Shown: piece after piece, positions 1 to 11,078 of the stretch | Numbering within the stretch: position 1 is the first letter of the stretch | Layout: every line of letters starts with the position of its first letter | Source of the DNA: Azolla pinnata | Taxonomy: Eukaryota > Streptophyta > Polypodiopsida > Salviniales > Salviniaceae | DNA: 64,000 nucleotides | Assembly: GCA_037176905.1 (NCBI GenBank) | Contig: JBBBWG010013001.1 | Location: 17,935 to 81,934 of the forward strand | Direction of reading: 5' to 3' | Translations under genes and position numbers: made by a program | Notes under the pieces: model-generated | Seen by the model: only the letters and a program-made list of their open reading frames with translations | Told to the model about the DNA's origin: nothing | The model's database searches: none

Positions 1-418
1 TAGGCGTGCTGCAATTTTCTAGAAACTAGCTTTCGTCTAACTTTAGGCATCACATGATCACGTTTCTACTTTTCAATGTTGTTTCTGCGCCCTAGTAAAT
101 ACTTCAAGAGCCTGACCATTTGATCTCGATTCGTTATCTCTCCTACCATTAAAAATTAGGAGAAGAAGATTGGATTGTTTGAACTTTACTCCATTGTTGT
201 ATAATGTAGAAACACATGTTCTCATATAATCGGATGTGTAGAAGCGATATGTATGTGATGCAGAAGTCGACGAGATAGGTTTACATTCAATTGTTTGTTT
301 AGATAAACAGACCTGATATTTTGACATCAGATCATTCGACGAAGGTCAACAGAGCTATACTCCATCACGGTGTTGTTCATCCATATGTAATTCAAAAGAG
401 AAGATTGATTTTCTTTAC

Positions 419-812
419 CACTCATAAACGTGAAGGAGAATCCTGCATTCTCGACCAGCTTTGCACTGAGAGCGTCATAGCAGGCAGGGCCTTGATGAAT
501 TCCAGGAGAAGCTAAGATCCGCCTCAAAGAAGAAGAAGGAGAAGATAATGGTGATGGCGGAACTGACGACGACGACGATGACGAGGAGGCTACTCCACCC
601 TCATTGGCATCGTTTCTGATACCGTTCCAGCTGGTACGGTTCACAGCTAGGAGGGGGGTATTTCTCTTCCGTTTCTCGTGATGGAAGCTTCTTGGTGTGA
701 AAGGAAGAGCGCGGCGAACGGCTGCGAAGCTGCTGCTGCTGCTGCTGCTGTTATTGTTGTTGTAGCAGCTAGGATTAGGGTTGGAGAGAAGCTGCGCCGT
801 CGTCGTCGCCAT
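419..812 (-). CDS. PEP mutase / isocitrate lyase family protein, plastid (exon 1 only)
   Basis: This is the first exon of a carboxyvinyl-carboxyphosphonate phosphorylmutase-like protein of the PEP mutase/isocitrate lyase superfamily, enzymes that make or break C-C or C-P bonds of small 2-oxo acids. The start is the ATG at 812-810, giving MATTTAQLL. About 85 residues rich in Ser, Asn and Arg follow and look like a chloroplast transit peptide with poly-Asn and poly-Ser runs. The conserved family start GIHQGPACYDALSAKLVE and FTFMSG then appear. The exon ends in phase 1 at 419 with donor GTAAAG at 418-413. The next exon is not visible in 1-418, so the rest of the gene lies beyond the left edge. 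The longer open frame back to 938 is probably 5' UTR. Family assignment is from remembered plant homologues; the substrate cannot be told from this exon. Confidence 0.85.
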
Positions 813-2289
813 CGTTACCGAGACAGAAGACGAATCGGAGGAGCTCAGAACTGTGTGTGTTTTGTTGATTGAAAAGAAAATGTGCAGAAAATGTGTGTAT
901 AGAAATGAACATAAAAATTTTGCTTCTGATTTGTACATGAAAAAAGAATGTTGTGCAAAGGAACATAAAAAATTACGTTATGATTTTGTACATGACAAAC
1001 TTATGCAGATGATGTTGTTATGCTCAAAGAAGAGTGGAACAAAAAAAATTTCCGGTGAGTTAACGATGATACGTTTGAGCAGAACTGTGGAGATTGCATG
1101 TGATCAGACGGAGAGGGAAGGAAGAAAGATCCCCGATTGCGGTTCGATGCAGATTGTTCTTCTTATTGTACGCAGACATATGCCGACGGTATTGTACGAT
1201 TCTATGTTCGGAAGAGTGGAGCGAGAATTCGTCGGTAAGTTACAATACATCTGAGCTGAAGATGCAAAGGAAAGAAGGCGGATCTCTGATCGTGGTTCAG
1301 TGCGGATCGTTCTTCTGATTGTACACCAAAACATATGCTAATGGAGTATTGTACGATGAGCCACACCGGACCTTAGCACTCCTCGATGGGCTCCATAGAA
1401 GCAACTCTCCATTCCCCGTCTTTCCTCTGCCTAGTCGTGTTGGGATTCTCCACTGGATTGAACTTTGCGATACTCGTTTGATATCCGTTTTGCGTGTGCA
1501 TTGGTAGTGCCAATTCAGCACTCGCCTCGAGAATAGAACATCTAGTGATTGCTTCTCGCATCTTTACTCGAGAGCAGAGGTTCCTGAAATCACGGATATC
1601 AACCTCGTCCACTGATCGATTGAGTCAACTGCAAGGCCACATTATGGGCTGCCATTTGCATTGTATTCCTGGTTTGAATCAAGCAACAATGGTTGTATCC
1701 ACTGACGTGCAATCAGTCAATGACACATCCTCATCGGGCATAGTTTAAAGTCATGCGCCACGATCCGACGTGAGCGAACGCAATCTATTAGAGAGGCCCT
1801 TCTTCGTGGGGGATCGCCGCAAGCCACCACCGCAGCATCATCATCGATGTCCACAGAGCTTCTCCGATCACGCACCTCGTCGCGTAGGGATCGCCACACA
1901 CACATTGTACCGAAAAAAGAGAGAACAGATCGGAGATGCTTCGGATCGTTGCGAGGAGCTGTTGTCCACACACAATACACGATAATGCAGCTCGGAACGT
2001 CGGATCGCACGCATATGCGAATAGCTTTTCTATCTTGTCATAATTAAAAAAAAAAAACCCATTCTTGATCTTGAGCAGAGCATCTGAAACTGGCAAGACA
2101 AAGAAATACAGATGATGTGGGCCAATAATGTATGTACATACTAGTATGTGTATGATGGTAATGTCCTTAGCCTTCCTTTGTCCTAAAGTCTTATCTATTT
2201 CTATCCGGTGTGAATAGACCCTTAAACAACAAACACACTCCGTCGCCATTTCTCCACGGATCCAAATCCTCAGACCTTCTTCGTTCGCC
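813..2289. other. Intergenic region between divergent genes
   Basis: This stretch separates the PEP-mutase gene on the minus strand from the four-TM gene on the plus strand, so it should hold both promoters. Apart from the decayed tandem duplication listed separately, I see no convincing gene. The open frames here are short, have no recognisable domain and overlap one another on both strands. Confidence 0.6.
1031..1361. repeat. Decayed two-copy tandem duplication (about 180 bp units)
   Basis: Copy 1 (about 1031-1211) and copy 2 (about 1212-1361) share ordered blocks. Each begins with AGAGTGGA, then an AATT-containing stretch, then GGTAAGTTA or GGTGAGTTA. Each then has a GGA(A)AGAAGG block, a GGTTC(G/A)(A/G)TG block, a GTTCTTCT block, and ends with a TATTGTACGAT block. 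They differ by many substitutions and small indels, so the duplication is old. No function is apparent. Confidence 0.6.
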
Positions 2290-2643
2290 ATGGCTGCTGC
2301 TGCTGCTGCTGCTGCTGCTCCTCCTCCGATCAATGCTCCCAACACCGAACCTTCCAGCCCCGTCACTCCCAGAACCCCGGATACTCCTCAGCCTGGCCAG
2401 AGTACTGCCCCGATTCTTGACCAGCAACAGGTTTCTGCGAATCCGCTGTTCGTTATCCAACCCTCTCCATTCGTTTCATCCACGTAAGTCTCTCTCTCTC
2501 TCTCTCTCTCTTATGATTAGCTTTCGGCATTTTTATGATGTTTTGCAAACAAAATGCTCTAAATTTGGCACGTTCTCGTCCATTTCTTGCCTCATTTGCT
2601 CCTATGGTTGTTACCTTTGCTGTTTTGGTTCAAATCTCCACGT

Positions 2644-2679
<36 letters not shown>

Positions 2680-2821
2680 CTTTCTCTATATGATTAGCTT
2701 TCGGCACTTTTATGATGTTTTTGTATACGAAATGCTCTAAATTTGGCGCGTTCTCGTCCATTTCTTGCCTCATGTGCTCCTACGGTTGTTACCTTTGCTT
2801 GTTTTGGTTCAAATCTCCACC

Positions 2822-2871
<50 letters not shown>

Positions 2872-5300
2872 GTCTTTCTCTATATGATTAGCTTTCGACA
2901 CTTTTATGATGTTTTACAAACAAAATGCTCTAAATTTGGCACGTTCTCGTCTATTTCTTGCCTCATTTGCTCCTACGGTTGTTACCTTTGCTTGTTTTGG
3001 TTCAGATCTCCACGTAAGTCTGTCTGTCTGTCTCTCTCTGTCTTTCTCTATATGATTAGCTTTCGGCACTTTTATGATGTTTTACAAACAAAATGCTCTA
3101 AATTTGGCACATTTTCGTCCATTTCTTGCCTCATTTGCCCCTGTGGTTGTTACCTTTGCCTGTTTTGGTTCAAATCTCCACGTAAGTCTCTCTCTCTCTC
3201 TCTCCGCCTCTCTCCATATGATTAGCTCTCGGTACTTGTATGAATTTTTACGTACAAAATGCTCTCAATTTGGCACGTTCTCGTCCATTTCTTGCCTCAT
3301 TTGCTCTAAATTTGGCACATTCTCGTCCATTTCTTGCCTCATTTGCCCCTATGGTTGCTACCTTTGCCTGTTTTCTTTCCAATCTCCATTCGTCCCTTTG
3401 TCTTTCTGTTTTCTTGGATTCCTTCGTGTGGCCCCTCTATTTCAAGAACTAGAGGTTGTTTTTCTTTTCTTCTTTCAAAGTAGGGAATGCTGAAATTCTT
3501 TTTTTCCTCAAAGTCGAGTATCTTGATTCCTGTGGCAATTTGGACGATCTAAATAGGGCGTGTAAAGCGCTCATTCCCGATGTGTTATTTGTTTATCTGT
3601 ATGTGTGGTGCATGCGGATGGATGCATTTGTGTCTCGCTCTATGAATCTGCGTCTGTGTGTATGAGTTTATTAAATATTTAATCCACGTGTCTATGTTGT
3701 CTATGTCGTCTGTGTCTGTGCCTATGCCCGTGTTTGCGTATATGTCTGTATCTGTATGTGTCTATGTAGATATGTTTGTATATACACCTTGCTCGTAATG
3801 CTATGGCAATCACTCAAATCTCTTTCTTTGATTGGCTTGATGCAACTTATTTAAGCATTCCCAAAATTTGTGTGTGTGTGTGCTTTACTTTCCACTTTGA
3901 AATTGAGGTCTGATGCTAGCCGTCGGAGCTAAAATTATTGTCATCAGAAGTGATCAGATGATGGTGGTATACGGAAATGATTCAACAATCCAATGTGCTG
4001 TGTGTTGTGTTCTCTCCTTTTCACTTCGAATAGCCATTAGAGCTGAAATTTGTCATCAAAAGGGATCAGCTGATGGTGGCATGTGTTTTCCTTTTCTCAC
4101 CTTGAAATCGGGGTTGGATGCTAGCCATTTGAGCTGAATTTTGTCATCAAAAGAGATTGGAGGAGGGTGGTATGTGTTTTCCTTCTCACTTTGAAATGGA
4201 GGTTGGATGCTAGCCATCAGGGCTAAATTTTTTCATCAAAAGAGATCGGATGATGGTGGTATGTTTTCCTTTTCACTGTGAAATAGAGGGTACGGATGAT
4301 GGTGGTATGTTTGGAAATGCTTTAACACTGCCAATATGTGTATGGGGTAGAGGTTTTGATTCTAGCCACCAAGGCTAAACAATGGACATAATGTTCGGCA
4401 ATGGAGGATTCTACATGGGCAAGGTCTAGTAAAAGAACTTTCGAATGAGCATCGGAGACTAAACTGATCAGGCTGTGAAAAGAGAGAATATTTTGGGTCC
4501 AAAATCATACGTGAATGATCATATGATTTTGGACATAATGTTTGGAAACGGAGGATTCAACGTGGGCAAGGTCTAGTAAAAGAATTTTGTTGGATCTTCG
4601 GAGATCAGGCTGTGAAAAGAGAGGGTAGGTTTTGGGATCAAATGAGGCAAGGCAGCATGTAATGCAAAGGAGGAGGGAGAGGAAAACAAAGGATCTATGA
4701 AAGCTTTTCCGATATGAACATGTGTTGGCCTTTTGGTTTGTCTGCAGCCCATCGAACCTAAAGCCGCTAGCCGAGGAAGAGGGCTCTCAGGCAGGGGCCC
4801 TGACCAAAGTGCATGTACAAGCATTGGACGAGATCGTGTCGGTGAACTCGTTCTTCACTGTGGCAGTCTTCATCGGCTTCTCCTTCACGAACCCCACTGT
4901 TGACGCAAATCTGGTCGGGAAGTGTTTCGTGGGCGAGCACTTCACGAAGCTCCTCTTGATCTTTGAGGTCATAGCCTTCAGCAGCTACCTCCTTTCTAGC
5001 CTCATAGCTCAGGGGCTGAAGCTGTTCATTGTGATTCTAAACACCAAGGACTATACGGAGGTTCTGTCGGCCACGATCAAGCCTAACACACTGAGGCTCG
5101 GGATGCTCTGCACCATCATCGGAACCACTGTCGGCACTATCTTCCTCACCCTCTCAATCGCGTTTATCATACAATTGAGGCTCGGGTTGCTCGAATGCAA
5201 CAGCCCATGGTCCAAGTGGGCTGCCATCCCTATGATCACCATGGTCACCGGTGGCTTGTCGACGTTCCTACTTTCTGCTCTGTATGCCTTCTGTATGTAG
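2290..5300 (+). CDS. Four-TM membrane protein, possibly MEE60-like
   Basis: This two-exon gene has exons 2290-2483 and 4748-5300, joined in phase 2, and encodes 248 aa. The N-terminus is Met plus an alanine run, then a Pro/Ser/Thr-rich cytosol-like segment of about 60 residues ending near PFVSST. Exon 2 starts PSNLKPLAEEEG and carries four hydrophobic segments: IVSVNSFFTVAVFIGFSF, a second around LLLIFEVIAFSSYLLSS, a third around LGMLCTIIGTTVGTIFLT, and a fourth at the C-terminus (WAAIPMITMVTGG). I believe the exon 2 pattern matches plant proteins annotated 'maternal effect embryo arrest 60', but this is from memory and the biochemical role is unknown. The ATG sits in a good context after a CT-rich leader. 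The 2.26 kb intron is almost wholly built of tandem repeats. The gene is well supported; the family name is less so. Confidence 0.8.
2476..3390. repeat. Intronic tandem repeat, about five units of 160-190 bp
   Basis: Each unit has a (CT)n run, TATGATTAGCTTTCGGCAC, TTTTATGATGTTTT, AATGCTCTAAATTTGGCAC, a CTCGTCCATTTCTTGCC block and TTTTGGTTCAAATCTCCACG, ending in a GTAAGTCT-like sequence before the next CT run. The unit junctions copy the exon 1 donor region (CCACGTAAGTCTCTC at 2480-2494). Copies of the junction lie near 2637, 2816, 3009 and 3177. The last part holds a further partial duplication of the CTAAATTTGGCAC block near 3306. Confidence 0.9.
3890..4625. repeat. Two further diverged repeats in the same intron
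   Basis: At about 3890-4300 a 75-130 bp unit recurs four or five times, with the order TTCACTTTGAAAT, GAGGTTGGATGCTAGCCAT, GAGCTAAATTTTGTCATC, AAAAGAGATCGG and ATGATGGTGGTATGT. At 4384-4500 and 4533-4625 a second unit is duplicated, containing GGACATAATGTT, AATGGAGGATTC, TGGGCAAGGTCTAGTAAAAG and CAGGCTGTGAAAAGAGAG. These fill most of the rest of the intron of the four-TM gene. Confidence 0.8.
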
Positions 5301-6893
5301 CTTTCGCGATGGGGGTCCTCCCCCTGCCTGCGTTTCGTCGATTGTCAGCATCGTGAAACAAGAGCGAAGCCCTGTTATTTATCTGATTGCATCGATCGAT
5401 CGATCGCTTTTCTAGATTCTCCACCATTGCTGGAGGAGATGTGGTCGAGAGAATAATATGGCTCCCTGGGTATTCGCATTGTGATGCTCGAGCTTGTTGT
5501 GAGCTTAGACTGAAGCTTCAATCACGACAAGCACTTTGTGTAACATTAGTAGAAATCTTTGAATGGTGAGCAAGCTTAGTTGAGTCTAAGTCGTTTTGCA
5601 AGGTCAAGCCATCTACATACATATGGCTGCAGGTAGATGTTGTTGGGGTCATTAGTTGGAGGTGATCTATGGATGGGTAAGGCTCTATCTATTGGTTGAA
5701 AGTCTCAAATGTGTATAACTATATCTAACTCAAGTGTGAGTAAGAAGATATCAATGAAAATAACTGGAAAACTCGTTCATGTACAATATATGAATGTTGA
5801 CATGCACATGTAACGGAACAAGTGACTTGGTGCATGAATTGGGTATTTACTAACACCCTCATGAATACGATGCTGATTATGAAGACCAAAATAAAAAATC
5901 ATAACAAAAGCACATAAAATGCAAGAATTTGTATTACTAGGAAACAAGGATTACGAGGATTTCGAGGATTATAAAATCCTTTATGAGGAAAATCAAACGG
6001 GAGATTTTGCCCATCGAGCGAGAATCCATTCATCGGCAAGGGGAAGCATTTTTGCAAAGTGCAAGATCTTTTGGAGAGGGGAGAACTGCACGCACTCTGT
6101 GCTTGCGATCGATCGGTTGGAAACATTGTGTGAGTTGGGGAGGGGGGACTTTTTTCACGAGGGGCAAAATAAGGAATCCCCCGATCGATCAGTAGCGTAA
6201 AACAGAGGAGAGTCTGTTCGGAATGGTTATTTAGAAGTGGCTTCTTGAACAAGAAGAGAAGAACTCTTCAATGGCTTAAGAAGAATCAAGAGAAAGGGAA
6301 ATCCCTGAGTTTGACTTTGCAAGAAAACTTTAGATCTAAAAATCCAGAAAGCGTAGAAAACGCAAAAAAGCAAAATTGTACAAGTTGAAGAAGAAGAAGA
6401 AGAAGACAGCAACTTTAGATCTAAAAAACCAGAAAGCCAAAACAAACGCAGAAAACGCAGAACGCAAAAAGCAAAACTGCACATTTGCGAAGAAGAAGAA
6501 GAAGAAAGAAGAAGAAGAAGAAGAAGACAGCAACTCGACGAAGAACAGACACTCTCGGTCGCACGGGACGAGGAGGAGGAGGGAGAAGAAGAAGAAGAAG
6601 AAGAAGACGGGGAAGGAGAAGCAACAGCAAGATCAGGACGAGCAAGCCATAGCTTTTCTCTGCATTTTGCTCCACCACCCTCAGAGCTTCTGAGCAGAGA
6701 GCAGCCATCGCTTTCTTGTTTTGCTTTTCCTCTGTCTCTGCCTTGAACGATCCGGATTCCAGGCCCCGTCGTTAGGGCTTTCGAAGCAGATCATTTCTTA
6801 GGGCACGTGAGACACAGGAAAAGGCAATCCCGGGTTTTTCGACAGCAGGAAAACAATCCCCTTTTCCCTCAGAAAAAAGAAGCCGGGAAAGCA
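5301..6893. other. Intergenic: 3' flank of four-TM gene, 5' flank of LSM1
   Basis: The first part is the likely 3' UTR and downstream flank of the four-TM gene. The region 5900-6250 has no supported gene. From 6380 to 6625 it is dominated by imperfect GAA/AAG runs, including a two-copy block with CTTTAGATCTAAAAA and CAGAAAGC (about 6328 and 6412). This purine-rich tract lies 300-550 bases upstream of the LSM1 start and is probably promoter or 5' UTR. The poly-Lys/Glu and poly-Leu/Ser open frames over it are microsatellite artefacts. Confidence 0.6.
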
Positions 6894-6926
6894 ATGGGGG
6901 CTCTTCTGCATCTGTTGCTGTGCTGA
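6894..6926 (+). promoter_or_regulatory. Short uORF ahead of LSM1
   Basis: An ATG at 6894 opens a ten-codon frame (MGALLHLLLC) ending in TGA at 6924-6926, 12 bases before the LSM1 ATG. If the mRNA starts upstream of it, ribosomes would meet it first. A hydrophobic ten-residue peptide so close to the main start could lower LSM1 translation. Transcription of this stretch is inferred, not shown. Confidence 0.45.
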
Positions 6927-6938
6927 TCTCGGAGACAG

Positions 6939-9639
6939 ATGTCTGCTCTCGATCCTTTCTTTGGAACTTCTCTGGCAGCAAACCTTGACAGTAAGTAATT
7001 TTGTTTTCCGTGCGAAAAATCCTATGAGAGAGAGGCATTGTGCATATTATCGTTGTCATACGCCTGGTATTTGACTTTGGTTAGTTTAAACAAAGACCGA
7101 AAATCTGAGCATATAGACTTTTGGGAGGATGATGCAAACCACCAAGGCCCATTGCTGCTGTTGCCTTCATCCCGTTCATATTTTTGCTTCAGTACGAAGC
7201 CATTGAAGGTTTCTACTAGAGAAGATTGTTGCCTCAACAAATTCCAGTGACTTTGTTCACGTTCCATATTCCGAATTAGTATACTTGCTAACTGAATCGA
7301 GTCTGATTTCATTGAATCGGAGCGAACTGTAAGATTCAGATTATTTTGTGCCGATGAAAATCAAATAAGGAGACATAGAAAAGATAGCTAGCACAGACAG
7401 GCTGAAATACGACGACCGATGGTTGAAGTAGGGGGGTATGCATTATTTTTACGGGTTTCCTTTGTAATGCTGCTGAGAAAAGAGTTTTTTTTTAAACTGA
7501 ATCTCATGTCCAAAGGTATCTGTGGACACTTTTCTTGTGTGTCTTATGTATGCCTACAAAACTTCAAGATGGAGTCATCTGTTACGTTATGTCACGAACC
7601 ATTGAGTCTAGAAGGTTTCCATTGATTAAAAATAACTGCAGTCTGTCTCTACGTTTCAATAAGCAGCATTGACAATGCTTCCATTGATAGAATTTATGTT
7701 TTTGTTCCATGAGAGGCATCGACAAGGTTTTCATTGATAGAAGATAACCTCAATCTGTCGCTTTGCCCAACGAGAAATTGATTATCCTCAGCCAACTCTC
7801 ATAAATGTGTTGGAAACCAAAGCAAATTAGCAGTCTTGAGTTGCATGATTGATTTTGGAATACAAGAGTATTTGCAGAATACTACAACAAAGAAGCGCAA
7901 CCATAACCACCACACTTCCTCTATCAATAAATACCTTTTAATGTAAAAATTGATGAGATCAAAGTCTTAGATTGGGAAAACTATGATATAGTTTGATTCA
8001 TATTCTATAGATGCTAAGATGTGAAATTACTTGTCTTTTGTACAATTTGTTTATGCTGATGAAAGCTATTGCAAAAAACTATTGCAAGAAGGATGCAATG
8101 ATATCCATCTGGATCAGGAAGTTTAAACTTTTGCGTTAGACATTCATCTATGTAGTCAGATTTTTTAGATGACTTTTGACGAGAGTATGCCCAGCTTTTC
8201 ATTCATTATGCCTCTTTTACAGAAAAGCTTCTTGTTATTTTACGGGATGGGCGGAAGCTGATAGGCTTTCTTCGATCATTTGATCAGTTTGGTATTACCA
8301 GTTCGATTGCTATACCAATGATTGTATCTGTACAAAAAAGCTCTCCATGTACCAACTGTTAATGTGATCTCTTTAACCTTTTTCCAGCAAATGTGGTCCT
8401 TGAGTACACCCTTGAGAGAATAATAGTAGGAGACCAATATTGTGATCTTCCTTTGGGACTTTATATCATCCGAGGCGAGAATGTGGTGCTTATAGGTGAA
8501 CTGGTAGGCATCCTCTTTTATTGGCTCCTAATCTTCACTCTTTTGCAATGCATTTATGAAATAAACTTTGAAGGGATAAAGGTACGAACATATAAGATGT
8601 ATCCATTCCAATGTTTATCATATCTTTTGATCATACTAATATCTCTGTATTCAGAAACGAATCTCCAAAAAACTAGATCATAAATTCACTTTTGTATTGT
8701 ATTTGTGCAATAAACTCAAAAGAGACAAAGGTATGAACATATAAGATGTATCTGCTTCTCTATCTTAGGGTTGGATTATGTTTGATTTTCAAGTTCTCCC
8801 TTATTGTTTTCCTCTTTCTTCTTGATAGTTTTATTTGTGTTATACCAACATGCTAATGTTAGCCTTCAATGCCAGAAAAGGGGGATAATGCACACCATCT
8901 AATGCCATCCTCTGAACACGGAACTGAAAGTCATAATGCATTTACCTGTGATTGCATCATTTTGTCAAATTCGTCCACTACCTATATCTACAATGCAATA
9001 TCCATAAAGAAGCACCTGAAACACAAAGCTTGCCCAACTGGTCAAAACCATAGTGGAGCATCTGTTATGCAAGGCTGGAAGCAAAAGTAGCGAATTAGGC
9101 TACTACCATGTAGAAAGTTGGTGCTTCCTAATTGAGGTTAGATCTACTTCTATTTTGGAAATTATGTGGTGTAAGAGTCTCAACTTCTACGATAATTTAT
9201 AGCAAATTTTCATAAACACAAGCACGTCTTTTGAAATTATGCAAGTACATCAGGTGGTTTCTCAGTGTACATGTAGTTTAAAGATAGTAGAGACTGATAA
9301 GCAATGCAGCCAAGGTGCAGTGTCCTATTCAATTGTACAGTATCGAGTTGTCTCAGTCTGAACAACAGACAAAAAGGAGTGACATGTCTAGTCCTTTCTC
9401 AGCCAATCTTCGTTTTTGCAGGATCTAACCAAACATGATTTGCCGCCTCACATGCAGAGGGTCAGTCAAAGAGAAATAGAGCAGGTTTGTTCTGATTCTT
9501 TCCAACAACGACCAAAGTGAAGCTTACCTATATTTTCCTTATATTGCTTATGTTTTTGCAGGCACAAAAGGCAGAGAGAGAAGCAAATGAACTCAAAGGC
9601 TCAATGAGAAAGCGCATGGAGTTTCTCGATTTGGATTGA
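6939..9639 (+). CDS. LSM1: Sm-like protein LSM1
   Basis: This encodes LSM1, the subunit that distinguishes the cytoplasmic LSM1-7 ring, which binds oligoadenylated mRNA 3' ends and activates decapping and 5'-3' decay in P-bodies. Exons are 6939-6990, 8223-8291, 8388-8503, 9422-9484 and 9562-9639; all junctions are GT-AG, phases agree, and the product is 125 aa, typical for plant LSM1. The protein begins [17 protein letters not shown]. Sm motif 1 is in [20 protein letters not shown] followed by DQFANVVLE. Sm motif 2 holds the diagnostic [16 protein letters not shown]. The tail ends [11 protein letters not shown], as in plant LSM1 proteins. A ten-codon uORF precedes the start, and the stop codon lies within a long hairpin. 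The first intron (1.23 kb) and third intron (0.92 kb) are the longest. Confidence 0.95.
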
Positions 9640-9703
9640 ATTTTTGTCCACTAATGTGGTATTATGCAGATTAGGAACACAAATTAAATCCAAATCGAGA
9701 AAC
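9621..9703. repeat. 27-bp near-perfect inverted repeat spanning the LSM1 stop codon
   Basis: The arms are 9621-9647 and 9677-9703 and match at 25 of 27 positions, with a 29-base loop. The left arm covers the last codons (FLDLD) and TGA of LSM1 plus the first 3' UTR bases. The right arm, read in reverse complement, starts GTTTCTCGATTTGGATT. The RNA would form a strong stem holding the stop codon. Confidence 0.85.
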
Positions 9704-10582
9704 CGTGCTATGGCGAATGTTTGTGTCGATTGGTGATCGATTCCATCCCTTCTGGCATGATTTCATATACATAACAGATTGGAACCATCTGCCAAGACCG
9801 GTTCACGCGAATCAAAATGTTTAGCGACTATTAGCTTCTGTCTTGCTTTTGTTTCCACTGCAAGCTGTCAAAAAGGGCGTTCTGGAGATGAAAACTAATA
9901 GCCTACTTATTTCCGAGCTAATATTAAATGAATGACCTTCTGATGATATGAGCTTACTTCAAAAGCCTCATGCTTCTAACTTATAAATAGTCTTTCCAAA
10001 CTCGATAACACATTCTTTCTTTGCTTCAAAATGCCATTGTATGATTCTATTCTTTTTTGGAAACTCTGCTTTGCTTAACATTTTTGTTCCATTGGACTTC
10101 ATGAGATTTTTTGAACCTTTGCATACCGACTGCATCTGCTCATACTTGGATCATATGAAAGCTCCCAAGAGAAGTCTAGGCTCCCTCCTGATCATCGTTG
10201 GGGCCACTGATTTCGTTCATATGCTATTTGACAAGAAGCCCATGACGCTTGACATCAGTTTCGAGCACAATATCGGGCCTTGATCTGAGCTCAGAAAATT
10301 CCTAGTCCACCCAAAATCGGAGACAGGTGATATGACTATTAGCACCATGAACAATCCCCTGTTCTTCTTCAAGTTCCACGCTCATATGTCAAAGGACAAG
10401 ATTGACTTCTTCATCTATTCTTTTTTCAGTGGGGCAGGCAAAATGTGAAGCATTGACCGGCATGGTTGCAAAAGGCTTTAGGCATAAGATGCGCATAGAA
10501 TGATATGCTTTTTTTTTTTTCCTCCACAGAAGAAAACACGTGTAATCGTCCCCAAATGAGCTGTGTAGGCCAGTTTGATTTG
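9704..10582. other. LSM1 3' flank and intergenic
   Basis: This is AT-rich sequence after LSM1. An 80-codon frame at 10041-10283 resembles no family I recognise. It could be an exon remnant (it contains LGSLLIIVGATDFVHMLFD), but I see no adjoining splice partner. No other gene is supported. Confidence 0.45.
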
Positions 10583-11075
10583 TACCTGTTAAGAAAGAAA
10601 AAAAATATAGGATTAGCTTTGGTCAATCAAACTTTGAAGAATCATTTCAATCTATTAGCACCAAATTCCTTCTTTCGTTCCTTCATCTTTACTTGTTGCA
10701 GGCCAGAAATTTCCCTTGTTTAGTACCTGTTAAGAAAGAAAATACAGGATTGATTAGCTTTGCTCAATCAAACTTTGAAGAATCATTTCAATCTGTCAGT
10801 ACCAAACTCCTTCTTTCATATTCCTTCTGTTCTTTTCCCCCGTTGTCTATCTAGCTTATCTATCCATCCATCTACTTGTTGGAGGCCAGAATTTTCACTT
10901 GTTTAGTACCTGTCAAGAAAGAAACAACAGGATTAGCTTTGGTCAATCAAACTTTGAAGAATCATTTCAATCCGTTAGTACCAAATTCCTTCTTTCATTC
11001 CTATTGTTCTCCTCCCCCCCCTTCCTTTGTCTATCAAGCTCATCTATCCATCCATCTACTTGTTGCTCATGATAC
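10583..11075. repeat. Three-copy tandem repeat, about 135-185 bp units
   Basis: Units near 10583-10710, 10715-10895 and 10900-11075 share TACCTGTTAAGAAAGAAA, ACAGGATTAGCTTTGGTC, AATCAAACTTTGAAGAATC, ATTTCAATC and TACCAAATTCCTTCTTTC. The last two copies add a TATCCATCCATCTACTTGTTG block. The spacing and block order are the evidence. Copy 3 runs directly into the charged open frame that follows. Confidence 0.85.
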
Positions 11076-11078
11076 AGA

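Noticed and set aside
1373-2010. Overlapping frames that first looked like a retroelement gag/pol scrap
   Set aside because: No protease, reverse transcriptase or integrase motif could be found, and no LTR pair.
6227-6708. Poly-Ser/Phe/Leu and poly-Lys/Glu frames
   Set aside because: Produced by GAA/CTT microsatellites upstream of LSM1.
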